Shown piece by piece: positions 25,663 to 34,713 of a stretch of DNA of 45,754 nucleotides. The first letter of the stretch is position 1, and every line of letters begins with the position of its first letter. A program made the translations under genes and the position numbers. The notes under the pieces were generated by a model. It did no database searches, was not told the origin of the DNA, and worked only from the letters and a program-made list of their open reading frames with translations. Source of the DNA: JARRQB01 sp965368585 (GTDB taxonomy: Bacteria; Pseudomonadota; Gammaproteobacteria; Chromatiales; Chromatiaceae); the NCBI GenBank assembly GCA_965368585.1, contig CBDUNM010000023.1, positions 1 to 45,754 on the forward strand. The letters are read 5' to 3'.

Positions 25663-25869
25663 TTACTGCGCCATCACGACGTTCACTGCCTTGGGACCAC
25701 GGTCACCTTTTTCGATTTCAAAGGTAACTTTTTGACCTTCAGCCAGGCTGCGGAATCCGCTGCCCTGAATGGAACTGAAGTGTACGAATACGTCATCACC
25801 GCCGTTATCCTGGGCAATGAAGCCAAAACCTTTAGATTCGTTAAACCATTTTACGGAGCCAGATGGCAT
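25663..25869 (-). CDS. CspA-family cold-shock protein
   Basis: This is a 68-residue single-stranded nucleic-acid chaperone. The ATG at 25869 gives the canonical MPSGSVKWFNESKGFGFI beginning and has GAGAGGT upstream. The frame extends 33 codons further but without homology. RNP1 (KGFGFI) and RNP2 (DVFVHF) are intact, and the protein ends KAVNVVMAQ. It is monocistronic between its promoter region near 26044 and the terminator at 25608. A leader of well over 100 bases is likely, as in cold-inducible csp genes. Confidence 0.95.
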   Translation of the reverse strand: MPSGSVKWFNESKGFGFIAQDNGGDDVFVHFSSIQGSGFRSLAEGQKVTFEIEKGDRGPKAVNVVMAQ

Positions 25870-26008
25870 GCCGATTACCTCTCGATGAAGATTAAGTTGA
25901 TAGCTGACAGCATGAGGGAATGGGGACGGGTGAGGCTCTTTATTGCGAGGAAAAACCGGTGCAACCATTGCCGCAAACTGCAGCGCTGAAGACTCTACCC
26001 GCTTACTT

Positions 26009-26044
26009 TCTAAAATAGAAGCTTTTTTTTCAACTAAGTGTCAA
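26009..26044 (-). promoter_or_regulatory. Candidate csp promoter
   Basis: Reading leftward there is a perfect TTGACA (26039-26044), an A-run, then weak -10 candidates (such as TCTATT at a 19-base spacing). This would give a leader of roughly 135 bases before the csp ATG, typical of cspA-like genes. The -10 assignment is uncertain. Confidence 0.4.
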
Positions 26045-26099
26045 GACCGCAAATTCGTATGACAACGGACGGGCCTCAGTGCTTTTTGGCATAGTATAT

Positions 26100-26118
26100 A
26101 TACTTATCATATAAGTAT
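26100..26118. promoter_or_regulatory. 19-bp AT-rich palindrome ATACTTAT-CAT-ATAAGTAT
   Basis: Perfect 8-bp arms surround a 3-base centre, in an AT island between the csp promoter and the small Cys-rich gene. It looks like a dimeric regulator operator. Confidence 0.5.
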
Positions 26119-26167
26119 TATCCCTAGGAAGACGGCGGCCCACAAAGTCACTTGAGCGAGTTCAAAG

Positions 26168-26368
26168 CTAGCGGCATACCGCGCCACACGAAGCGCAATT
26201 TCCGTTGATCTTAACAATGAACGTACCGGAGAAGACCATGCCCGCGTGGTGCGCGACGACTTCCACGTTGCAGCTAGCATCGGAGCAAAGAACCCAGGTT
26301 GCTTTAGGTTTGGGACGGTGCCGTGATTTACTTTCGTGACATTCATCTTCGCGCTGTATCAGCTGCAT
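26168..26368 (-). CDS. Small cysteine-rich hypothetical protein
   Basis: The protein has 66 residues if it starts at ATG 26368. The true start is uncertain because no ribosome site is clear, and the frame is open up to 26437. The second half has strong coding codon bias: KATWVLCSDASCNVEVVAHH and FIVKINGNCASCGAVCR. Cysteines at 28, 33, 58, 61 and 65 form a CX4C...CXXCX3C arrangement that could bind zinc or an Fe-S cluster. It is upstream of csp on the same strand, separated by the palindrome. No family recognised. Confidence 0.45.
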   Translation of the reverse strand: MQLIQREDECHESKSRHRPKPKATWVLCSDASCNVEVVAHHAGMVFSGTFIVKINGNCASCGAVCR

Positions 26369-26553
26369 GGATATATCAAGGGCAAAATTAAAAAATCGCC
26401 TGTTTCCGCGAAGCCTGCGTTGTGACGCCTTCTGCAATACTCATTTATGCTTTATTAATTGTGCTTCTCGAACTCGCCACGCCTTGGCCTCACGAAAATA
26501 TTTCAATTTTTAAAGGCGCGCTCAAGAAAACCAGTCGGAATAGAAGTCGATAA

Positions 26554-27195
26554 ATGAAAGTCATCGTTATCCCTGTCACGCCCTATGCGCAAAATTGCTC
26601 GTTGCTTTATTGCGAGGCCACTCAACGCGCTGCCGTGGTCGATCCCGGCGGTGAACCAGACCGCATCATTGCCGAGGCGGAACGGGCCGGAGTCCAGATC
26701 GAAAAAATTCTGGTGACTCACGGTCACTTCGATCACGTTGGCGCAGTCGCAACGCTGGCAACCCGGTTGCAAGTCCCTATCGAAGGCCCGCACAAAGACG
26801 ACCTCTTTCTAATCGAAGGCCTGCCCGAATGGTGCCGGCAAGTGGGTTTTCCAGCGAGCGACGTGTTCGAGCCGGATCGCTGGCTGGACGAAGGCGATCG
26901 CGTGACAGTAGGAAAGCAGGAACTGCAGGTACGGCATTGCCCCGGCCATACGCCGGGTCATATTGTGTTTTTTCACCCACTCAATCGTTTGGCCATCGTC
27001 GGGGATGTATTGTTTCAAGGATCCATCGGCCGTACCGATTTTCCCAGAGGGGACCACAACACGCTGCTCGCCTCGATTCGCGACAAGCTATGGCCGCTTG
27101 GCGACGACGTGACATTTCTGCCCGGGCACGGACCACCATCGACCTTCGGCGACGAACGGCGCAACAATCCGTTTGTGCGCGAACGCTCGTCGTGA
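26554..27195 (+). CDS. Metallo-beta-lactamase-fold hydrolase, YcbL/glyoxalase II-like
   Basis: The protein has 213 residues. The metal-binding THGHFDHVG (HxHxDH) is at ~54-62, and further ligands are in HCPGHTPGH, IVGDVLF and FLPGHGPPS. The order and length fit the type II glyoxalase-like YcbL group, which hydrolyses thioesters such as S-D-lactoylglutathione. There is no signal peptide, so it is cytoplasmic. It is followed 90 bases later by the spermidine-synthase-like gene on the same strand. Confidence 0.9.
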   Translation: MKVIVIPVTPYAQNCSLLYCEATQRAAVVDPGGEPDRIIAEAERAGVQIEKILVTHGHFDHVGAVATLATRLQVPIEGPHKDDLFLIEGLPEWCRQVGFPASDVFEPDRWLDEGDRVTVGKQELQVRHCPGHTPGHIVFFHPLNRLAIVGDVLFQGSIGRTDFPRGDHNTLLASIRDKLWPLGDDVTFLPGHGPPSTFGDERRNNPFVRERSS

Positions 27196-27285
27196 ACGCC
27201 GGCACCCGCGCCCGTGGCCGTGACTCAACCACCTGGTTACTCGAACTAAACCCATACACTTTGCTGCTGAAGAGATCGAAGACCC

Positions 27286-28803
27286 ATGACTGAAGGCCAA
27301 GTACGCCGTCTTGCAGTCTATGGATCGATTGTGTTCGCGACTTCGGCGCTGGTATTGGTCGTTGAGATCGTCGCCGCGAGATTGATCGCGCCTTTCGTCG
27401 GCGTGTCACTGTATTCGTGGACGTCGATCATTGGCGTCATTTTCGCAGGTCTGTCACTCGGAAACTGGGTGGGTGGTGCATGGGCGGACCGTGGAGGCGC
27501 GGATCGCGCCGCGGGTTGGACCCTGGTCGCCGCGGGATTCGCGGCATTCGCGATCTTACTCATTCTGCCCGTTATGGCCACGCCCTTGCAGGCTGCACAG
27601 TTCAGTCTGGCGGCGACGAGCCTGGTGCTCGCGGCCGCACTGTTCTTTCTACCTGCCGCCTTACTCGGGGTCATCACGCCGCTGCTTACAACGCTGGCGC
27701 TCAGCGGCTCGAAACGTCCGGGTCGTATTATCGGCATGATGCACGCGCTGGCCGCACTGGGCAGTATTCTGGGGACTTTCGGTACGGGATTCTGGTTGAT
27801 TCAATGGCTGGGCAGTCGCAACATCGTGATCCTCGCGGGCATATCGCTCCTGATCATGTCGCTCCCGTTGTTGCGCGGCTCCGCCGACCGGACGATCGGC
27901 GCATCGGCCGGTAGCGTCGTATTGTTGGTGGTTCTATTCGCGGGCTATGCCGATCCCTGCGAACGGGAGAGCAACTATTTCTGCATCCGGATCGTCGACA
28001 GTTCGGCTGACGCGCCGTTCGGCGAGGCACGATCGCTGATCCTCGACCACCTGCTGCACGGCACCAATCACCGCCAGGCACCTGACTTGATCATCGCACC
28101 ATATCTGCATCTGATGGACGAGCTGGCCACCAGACAAACCGAATTGATCGAGGCACCGTGGTATTTCTTCGCCGGGGGAGGAGCCTATACCTTGCCGCGT
28201 ACTGTTCACGCCCGTGATCCACTGGCCACCATCGTCGTCGCCGAGCTCGATCCTGAAGTGACACGGGCGGCCGAAGCCGGTCTTTACGTCGACGCCGACA
28301 ACTTCTCGGTAGATCATCTTGATGCAAGGGCATCGCTCGGCCGCCAGCAGGACGACCGTTTCGACGTGGTCGTCGGCGACGTATTTCACGATATAGCGGT
28401 TCCGCAACACCTGCTCACGACCGAATTCGCCGCATTGGTCAAGCGCAAGCTAAAGCCGCACGGGCTGTACCTGATGAATATCGTCGACGCTTTTCCCGAC
28501 GCACGGCTGGTCAAGTCGATTCACAAGACACTGCGACAGGTATTCGCCGACGTCGACATATGGATCGATCGCCTGCCCGATTCGGAAAACCGGGTGACCT
28601 ATGTGATCAGTGCCCGCGATCGCGGAGACCCTTTTCCAGACCAGGTAGTTGCATCGCATGGTCTCAATCGAAACTGGTATCGTATTACCGAACCCGTTCT
28701 GGAAAGTGGGCACCCGGTGAACGACATTCCGTTTCTGACGGACGATTTCTCTCCGGTTGAACGCTTGATGGCCGAATTGTTCCTCGGCCATCAAGGGCGT
28801 TAG
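27286..28803 (+). CDS. Membrane-fused spermidine synthase-like protein
   Basis: The protein has 505 residues. About six hydrophobic helices in residues 1-220 (SIVFATSALVLVVEIVAARL, AALFFLPAALLGVITPLL) form an MFS-like membrane part. The rest is a Rossmann methyltransferase-like domain similar to spermidine synthase: FAGGGAYTLPR, VVAELDPEVTRAA, DVVVGDVFHDIAVP and LMNIVDAFPDARL. GGGxYxLPR replaces the usual GGGxGxxxRE. Proteins of this fused type are widespread. They may make aminopropylated polyamines or related compounds, but their activity is mostly unproven. The nearby amine genes make a polyamine link attractive. Confidence 0.85.
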   Translation: MTEGQVRRLAVYGSIVFATSALVLVVEIVAARLIAPFVGVSLYSWTSIIGVIFAGLSLGNWVGGAWADRGGADRAAGWTLVAAGFAAFAILLILPVMATPLQAAQFSLAATSLVLAAALFFLPAALLGVITPLLTTLALSGSKRPGRIIGMMHALAALGSILGTFGTGFWLIQWLGSRNIVILAGISLLIMSLPLLRGSADRTIGASAGSVVLLVVLFAGYADPCERESNYFCIRIVDSSADAPFGEARSLILDHLLHGTNHRQAPDLIIAPYLHLMDELATRQTELIEAPWYFFAGGGAYTLPRTVHARDPLATIVVAELDPEVTRAAEAGLYVDADNFSVDHLDARASLGRQQDDRFDVVVGDVFHDIAVPQHLLTTEFAALVKRKLKPHGLYLMNIVDAFPDARLVKSIHKTLRQVFADVDIWIDRLPDSENRVTYVISARDRGDPFPDQVVASHGLNRNWYRITEPVLESGHPVNDIPFLTDDFSPVERLMAELFLGHQGR

Positions 28804-28819
28804 CCGGTGTATTGCGCGG

Positions 28820-29755
28820 CTAACTCGAGTTCCGGATGCCATGAGCATCCGTCAGGCACTGAATCATGGTCTGCACGCTTCGTGACGGCGCCGGCGCTCG
28901 CCTGACAATCGCACTGTACTGGACGTCGTAACTGAACCGTTCGTTACGAATACACCGCAAACGACCTTGCTGGACGAACGCCGCCGCATAGTGGCTAGGT
29001 AGAAAACCGAAATACTCGCCGGACAAAATAAGCGTGGCGATCGCCTCTTGGTCGTATGCCGTCGCCTTGCGGGTCAATTTCACCGTATGTGCCAGTTCCA
29101 TGTTGGGCGAATGATAGCCGAGCCCGACATAGTGGTACTCTTTCAGATCATCCCAATCCAGCTTTGCATGGTCAGCAGCAAACAGCGGATGCGGTAAAGA
29201 GCAATAAAGGCGCATTTTCTCGGAAAATAGCGGAAAATAATCCAGACAGCTTGAATCGCGGTGCAGAGGTACGATACCGATTTGGTACGTACCATCCATT
29301 ACCCGCGGTTCAATCTTGTTTAGCGAATTAACGTGCATCTCCAATGTCACCTGCGGCGCTCCTGCGGTGAACAAACTGAGCGCTTCCGCGATTCGGGCTT
29401 CCGGGTTGGTCACCGTCTTGTCGCCGATCGCCAACGTCAGGTTACCTGTGATCTGCTGATGAAGGTCGTTGACCTCGGAACGAAACGCGTCCATTGCCGC
29501 CTGCAGACGCAGGGTGGCATCGTAGATATATTGACCCTCCTCGGTCAGCGCGAAGCCTGCCCTCCCCCGCCGGCAGAGATTGATCCCTCCCAGGCGGATC
29601 TCCAAGTCCTTCAAATGCCGGCTGATCGCCGAGCGACTGATATTCAGTTCCAATTCTGCAGCCGACATTCCTCCGCATTCCACGATGACACGGAAGACCT
29701 TCAGCAAGCGTACGTCAACGTCGCTTAACTGACCCAATAAAGTCTTTGTTGGCAT
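28820..29755 (-). CDS. LysR-type transcriptional regulator
   Basis: The protein has about 311 residues from ATG 29755; an alternative ATG at 29788 adds 11. Neither has a good ribosome site. The N-terminal winged helix-turn-helix is clear: LLKVFRVIVECGGMSAAELE, LNISRSAISRHLKDLEIRLG and a wing with FALTEEGQYIYDA. A typical periplasmic-binding-protein-like effector domain follows (GNLTLAIGDKTVTNPEARIA). It is divergent from the decarboxylase cluster at 30365, with 609 bases between, so it is a good candidate regulator of that cluster. The effector is unknown. Confidence 0.9.
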   Translation of the reverse strand: MPTKTLLGQLSDVDVRLLKVFRVIVECGGMSAAELELNISRSAISRHLKDLEIRLGGINLCRRGRAGFALTEEGQYIYDATLRLQAAMDAFRSEVNDLHQQITGNLTLAIGDKTVTNPEARIAEALSLFTAGAPQVTLEMHVNSLNKIEPRVMDGTYQIGIVPLHRDSSCLDYFPLFSEKMRLYCSLPHPLFAADHAKLDWDDLKEYHYVGLGYHSPNMELAHTVKLTRKATAYDQEAIATLILSGEYFGFLPSHYAAAFVQQGRLRCIRNERFSYDVQYSAIVRRAPAPSRSVQTMIQCLTDAHGIRNSS

Positions 29756-29788
29756 TACAATCAGCGAAATCGGTCGAATTGACGGCAT

Positions 29789-30364
29789 ACATGACCCGGG
29801 GTTGTCGATGAAATCTCCACGATCCGTGAAGTACCATGCGATTCAGCGTATCCGGCTACCTGCGGTCCATACGAACAGGCAAGGGCCAACGCCATATACG
29901 CGGCTTTAATTATAGTTTAAGTGAAGCACAGTTGCGATATCCGTCAAGCAAGCTTACGAAATGCGCCCGTTTCTTCAACTACCTTTTAGTTACGAGGTAC
30001 ATACAATAAGACAACGCGGGTCGCTACCGCGCATCGGGACGGAGTTATCGACGAGATCGCAGCATTGGTCCGCGCGCGGCTGTCCACCGCCGGCGATCGC
30101 AAGGAGGTCCTCGCTGAGAGGATAGCCCGCTATCCGATCTCGATCAGCGGACTGCTCAGATCCACTGGCAATCCCGACGGTGACGTAAGGTCAATTGAAG
30201 GGATTGGTACAAACAGCGTCCGCGATAACCGCGATGTAATTTACCGGCCAGGCCGGGCACATGGGCACCGCAGCAGATGACGCTCATCGCTGACCGGAAA
30301 CCTTCCGCCACGGTAAACTGAACACGTGAATGGCGCGGGATGTCAAACAACAAGCGAGGTCAAC
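29789..30364. other. Divergent regulatory region with gene-like fragment
   Basis: This region separates the LysR gene from the decarboxylase operon. An AT-rich segment at ~29905-29935 (TTAATTATAGTTTAA) is promoter-like. From ~30010 to 30283 one plus frame stays open and reads like protein (DGVIDEIAALVRARL, RYPISISGLLRSTGNP). It has no ATG or GTG start and only a TTG at 30065, so it may be a decayed gene end or a short unrecognised gene. Confidence 0.4.
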
Positions 30365-33217
30365 ATGTCCGAAAGTCCGAAGGGTACGCTGCGTAAGTCG
30401 CTCGATTTCTATCACAGCGCGAGCCAACTCCGGTTTGACACCTGGCATCGCCTCGAGCATTACACGACCCAGCTCAGTAATCGATCGGCGCGCAAGGCGG
30501 ACGTCGCCCGGTCGCGTAAGGCCGCCCACGATGCGATGGAGATACTTGAGACCATCGAGTGGTATACCGCATTTCCGTCTCGAGAAGACTACAAATTCCT
30601 GTGGAAATTGCTCGATCGCGAAGACTATTCCACCCTGGCGCGGATAGTCAAACGTCTGGTGCGGGCCATTACGACCAACTCGTACCAAGGGAATTCGTCG
30701 TCGTTCTCTGTCCGCCACATGCCCGAAGAGGACGAGGCCGCGGCCGACGGGGACGAAGTGATTTGCGAAGAGGACATCGCGCCGACCAAACCCTATTTCG
30801 AAGTCCTGTTCGTCGAAGAGATCACCCAGGCCGAGGAAAACGGCTTGCGCGCCGGCCTGCGGTCGATGCGACGTACCGAGGACCCGTTTACCTACGAGGC
30901 CATTTCGGTCCCGTCATTCGAAGACGCGCTGATCGCCATCCTGTTCAACTACAACATCCAAGTGTGCGTCATCCGCTATGGCTTTGCGTTCCGCTCCAAA
31001 AACCAACTGGACATTCTGCAGCGCTACCTGGCCGGTATAGACGGTTCCGAGGCAGAGGACCAGCCCGACACCGATCGCGGCCCCCTGCTCGGCGCGATGA
31101 TCGCCGAACTGCGGCCCGAGTTGGATCTGTACCTGGTCACCGACGTCGCGGTCGAGGAGATTGCCGGCAATGTGTCGGAGAAATTTCGCCGCGTCTTCTA
31201 CCGCAAAGAGGACTTCATGGAGCTGCATCTGGCGATCCTGCGCGGCGTCGACGCCCGTTACCAGACGCCGTTCTTTTCGGCCCTGCGGGAATACAGCCGC
31301 AAACCGACGGGCGTGTTTCACGCCATGCCGATTTCACGCGGCAAGTCGTTGATCAAGTCGAAATGGATCCGCGACATGATCCAATTCTATGGTATGAACG
31401 TATTCCTCGCCGAGACGTCCGCCACCTCAGGTGGTCTGGATTCGCTGCTGCAACCCTTCGGTCCGATCAAAAAGGCGCAGCAACTGGCCGCACGCGCCTT
31501 CGGCGCGCGCAGGACCTACTTCGTCACCAACGGCACTTCAACCTCCAATAAAATTGTTGTTCAGGCCTTGATCAAGCCTGGCGATATCGTGCTGGTCGAT
31601 CGCGACTGCCACAAGTCACACCACTACGGCCTGGTACTGGCCGGGGCACGGGTATCGTATCTGGATTCTTATCCGCTCAACGAATACTCCATGTACGGGG
31701 CGGTACCGCTGGCCGAGATCAAGCGCCGTCTGCTGCACTACAAGCGGGCCGGTTTGCTCGACCGCGTCAAAATGCTGCTATTGACCAACTGCACCTTCGA
31801 CGGCATCGTGTACAACGTCGAGCGCGTGATGGAAGAATGCCTGGCCATCAAGCCAGACCTGATATTCCTGTGGGACGAGGCATGGTTCGCGTTCGCGGGC
31901 TTTCATCCGACCTATCGCAAGCGAACGGCGATGCACTGCGCCCGCTTGCTGGAGCAACGCTATCGCAGCGAGAACTACCGGGCAGCCTACAATAATTACA
32001 AGAAAACGCTGAAGAAGCTGGAGTCAAAAGACGACGACGAGGCTTGGGTCAGAACGCCCTTGATGCCGGATCCGGACCAGGCCAGAGTCCGCGTCTATGC
32101 GACGCAATCGACCCACAAGACGCTCACGTCGCTGCGACAGGGCTCGATGATCCATGTCTACGATCAGGACTTTCGGCATAAGGTGGAGGAATCCTTTTCC
32201 GAAGCGTTCATGACTCACACCTCCACTTCGCCGAACTACCAGATTCTCGCTTCCCTGGATATCGGACGCCGCCAGGTGGAACTCGAAGGTTACGAACTGG
32301 TGCAAAAACAGTTGGACCTTGCCATGGCACTGCGCGAACGCGTCGTCACGCACCCCGTGTTGAACCGGCATTTCAGCGTCCTGGTGGCCAGCGATCTGAT
32401 ACCGAAAGAGTTTCGCCCCTCGGGAATCGAGGGGTATTTCGACCCGGAGACGGGATGGCGAAATCTAAAAATGGAAGAAGCCTGGACCAAGGACGACTTT
32501 GCCGTCGACCTCAGCCGCGTGACCTTGTATATCGGTAAAACCGGGATTGACGGCGATACCTTCAAGAACCGCTACCTGATGGATAAATACGGCATCCAGA
32601 TCAACAAGACCTCGCGTAACAGTGTGCTGTTCATGACCAATATCGGCACGACCCGCAGTTCCGTCGCCTACCTGGTCGGCGTGTTGGTAAAGATAGCGAC
32701 CGAGTTGGAGCGCGAATGGGAGGACAGCAGCCCACGCGAACGCCGCATCATCGAGAATCGCGTACACTCCCTGACCCAGGATCTGCCCCCTCTGCCCGAT
32801 TTCAGCCGCTTCCACCCGATGTTCCACCGCCAGGATGACGGCACAACGGACGGCGACATACGCACCGCTTACTTCCTGTCCTATGACGATCGCTTCTGTG
32901 ACTACCTGCGGATCGACGACGCCTCCATTGATCTGGAAATCGCCGCCGGTCGGGATGTCGTCTCGGCCGGGTTCGTTATTCCCTATCCTCCCGGGTTTCC
33001 GATTCTTGTACCCGGTCAAGTCGTGAGCCAGGAAATCCTGAAATTCATGCGGGCGCTCGACGTCAAGGAGATACACGGTTATCGGCCGGAATTGGGGTTG
33101 AGGGTATTTACCGAAGAAGCGCTCATCTCCGGGAGCGAGAGCCCTGTTAAGGTCACCGTCGCCGATATCGCCGCCGATATGGCGCCGCCCGACAGCGCCG
33201 AAGAATCAGCCGGTTGA
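30365..33217 (+). CDS. Large Orn/Lys/Arg-type PLP decarboxylase
   Basis: The protein has 950 residues from ATG 30365, with GAGGT just upstream. It is a fold-type I PLP enzyme of the biodegradative ornithine/lysine/arginine decarboxylase family. The N-terminal ~330 residues correspond to the wing and linker but are longer than in AdiA or CadA (~715-755 residues). The PLP domain has VTNGTSTSNKIVVQA, DRDCHKSHHYG (ring-stacking His), LLLTNCTFDGIVYN, FLWDEAWFAF (PLP Asp) and QSTHKTLTSLRQGSMIHV, with the Schiff-base lysine at K585. The C-terminal domain has IPYPPGFPILVPGQ. It should make a diamine or agmatine, but the substrate cannot be read from sequence. It is first in a cluster with an ATP-grasp ligase and an Ntn hydrolase. 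Confidence 0.9.
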   Translation: MSESPKGTLRKSLDFYHSASQLRFDTWHRLEHYTTQLSNRSARKADVARSRKAAHDAMEILETIEWYTAFPSREDYKFLWKLLDREDYSTLARIVKRLVRAITTNSYQGNSSSFSVRHMPEEDEAAADGDEVICEEDIAPTKPYFEVLFVEEITQAEENGLRAGLRSMRRTEDPFTYEAISVPSFEDALIAILFNYNIQVCVIRYGFAFRSKNQLDILQRYLAGIDGSEAEDQPDTDRGPLLGAMIAELRPELDLYLVTDVAVEEIAGNVSEKFRRVFYRKEDFMELHLAILRGVDARYQTPFFSALREYSRKPTGVFHAMPISRGKSLIKSKWIRDMIQFYGMNVFLAETSATSGGLDSLLQPFGPIKKAQQLAARAFGARRTYFVTNGTSTSNKIVVQALIKPGDIVLVDRDCHKSHHYGLVLAGARVSYLDSYPLNEYSMYGAVPLAEIKRRLLHYKRAGLLDRVKMLLLTNCTFDGIVYNVERVMEECLAIKPDLIFLWDEAWFAFAGFHPTYRKRTAMHCARLLEQRYRSENYRAAYNNYKKTLKKLESKDDDEAWVRTPLMPDPDQARVRVYATQSTHKTLTSLRQGSMIHVYDQDFRHKVEESFSEAFMTHTSTSPNYQILASLDIGRRQVELEGYELVQKQLDLAMALRERVVTHPVLNRHFSVLVASDLIPKEFRPSGIEGYFDPETGWRNLKMEEAWTKDDFAVDLSRVTLYIGKTGIDGDTFKNRYLMDKYGIQINKTSRNSVLFMTNIGTTRSSVAYLVGVLVKIATELEREWEDSSPRERRIIENRVHSLTQDLPPLPDFSRFHPMFHRQDDGTTDGDIRTAYFLSYDDRFCDYLRIDDASIDLEIAAGRDVVSAGFVIPYPPGFPILVPGQVVSQEILKFMRALDVKEIHGYRPELGLRVFTEEALISGSESPVKVTVADIAADMAPPDSAEESAG

Positions 33218-33244
33218 GTTGTTTATACAAGCGAGGATCCTTCC

Positions 33245-34702
33245 GTGAAAAAACTGAAAAACATTTCCGACATTCGCCGGTTCTTCCATCGTAACGAAGA
33301 GCCGATCTACTTTTTTAGCGCCACCAACTTCAATCTGCTCGGCATCAGTGAGTGGGTGAGCAACTTCCACTATATCAACTACATCGATTGTTTCGACGGC
33401 CGTCACCCGAACGTATTCATTCCCAGCGAGGCCCCGCATCGCGAATTCGAGGGCATCGAGGACATCAACAACTATCTCTTGCAGCACAAGGAGGTCATCG
33501 ACTTTATCAAGAGTCGCGGACCGCGCGGTAAGGCTGTTTTCTTGATGTTCAACGAGGAAACCGAGGCGCTGTGCGCGGAACTTGGGCTCGACGTATGGTT
33601 TCCCTCGGCGGCGCTGCGCACCCGGGTGGACAATAAGATCGAGACCGTACGCATCGGCAACAAAGCCGGCGTCCCAAGCGTGCCGAACGTGCTTGCCAAA
33701 GTCGGTAGTTACGCGCAATTGTGCGAAGTGGCAAAAGAGCTTGGTACCGACCTGGTATTGCAGTCCGCGTTTGGTGATTCGGGCAAGACGACCTGGTTCA
33801 TCAGCAACGAAAGCGACTACAAAAAATACGCCAAGCAGATCGAGCAGGAACCCGAAATCAAGGTGATGAAACGCGTCAACGTGCGCGGCTCGGCCATCGA
33901 GGCATGCACAACGAAAAAGGGCACTATCGTCGGTCCCCTCATGACAGAACTGGTCGGCTTCAAGGAACTCACGCCGTACAAGGGCGGTTGGTCCGGCAAC
34001 GAAATCTTCGCCGACGCCTTCCCCCAGGACGTGCGTGACAAAGCGCGAGACTTCACGTTCAAATTCGGCGAGGCCTTGCGGGAAGAGGGCTATCGCGGTT
34101 ATTTCGAGCTCGACTTCCTCCTTGATCAGGATAACGGCGAACTGTATCTCGGCGAGTTGAACCCACGCGTGACCGGCGCCAGTACCCTGACCAACAGTGC
34201 CGCATTCGCCCACGCCGACGCTCCTCTGTTTCTGTTTCACTTGCTCGAATTCTCCGACATCGATTTCGAACTCGACGTCGACGAACTCAATGACCGCTGG
34301 TCCGATCCCGACTATATCGACAGTTGGAGCCAGCTGGTCATCAAGTTTACCGAGGACCGCGTCGAGTGGGTGAGCGCCGCGCCGGAATCGGGCATCTGGC
34401 GCCTCGAGGACGACGGCCGCATGGTGTATCGGCGGTTTGACTACCACAGACGTGGCATCGAATCCGAGGCCGAAGGCTTTTATCTGCGTATCGTCGGTGA
34501 GGGCGACTACTTTTACAAAGGCGCAGATCTCGGAATCCTGATAACCCGGGGAAGATTGATGAACGACGATTTCTCGCTGAACGAACGCGCGCTTCGCTGG
34601 ATACGGGACATACGCCGTTGTTACGCGGCGCAACCCCTGGACAAAGTGAATCAGGCGGACATACCTATAAACCTTGACGGCGGTGCGTTCAAGATTCTCT
34701 GA
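33245..34702 (+). CDS. ATP-grasp ligase (carboxylate-amine ligase type)
   Basis: The protein has 485 residues from GTG 33245 with GAGGA upstream. The ATP-grasp fold is visible: DNKIETVRIGNKAGVPSVP (preATP-grasp to A-domain), LVLQSAFGDSGKTTWFI (P-loop-like lid) and GYFELDFLLDQDNGELYLGE followed by LNPRVTGASTLT (metal and ATP ligands E, N). A C-terminal extension of ~150 residues is unique. It has no biotin-carrier or carboxyltransferase domains, so it is more likely to form an amide or peptide bond than to carboxylate. Its position 27 bases after the decarboxylase suggests that it couples the resulting amine to a carboxylate. That is inference. Confidence 0.82.
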   Translation: MKKLKNISDIRRFFHRNEEPIYFFSATNFNLLGISEWVSNFHYINYIDCFDGRHPNVFIPSEAPHREFEGIEDINNYLLQHKEVIDFIKSRGPRGKAVFLMFNEETEALCAELGLDVWFPSAALRTRVDNKIETVRIGNKAGVPSVPNVLAKVGSYAQLCEVAKELGTDLVLQSAFGDSGKTTWFISNESDYKKYAKQIEQEPEIKVMKRVNVRGSAIEACTTKKGTIVGPLMTELVGFKELTPYKGGWSGNEIFADAFPQDVRDKARDFTFKFGEALREEGYRGYFELDFLLDQDNGELYLGELNPRVTGASTLTNSAAFAHADAPLFLFHLLEFSDIDFELDVDELNDRWSDPDYIDSWSQLVIKFTEDRVEWVSAAPESGIWRLEDDGRMVYRRFDYHRRGIESEAEGFYLRIVGEGDYFYKGADLGILITRGRLMNDDFSLNERALRWIRDIRRCYAAQPLDKVNQADIPINLDGGAFKIL

Positions 34703-34713
34703 GTAGCGGATTC

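Noticed and set aside
33206..34633. 475-codon leftward frame opposite the ATP-grasp gene
   Set aside because: Mirror of a high-GC3 gene; the plus strand has ATP-grasp motifs, a ribosome site and operon spacing.
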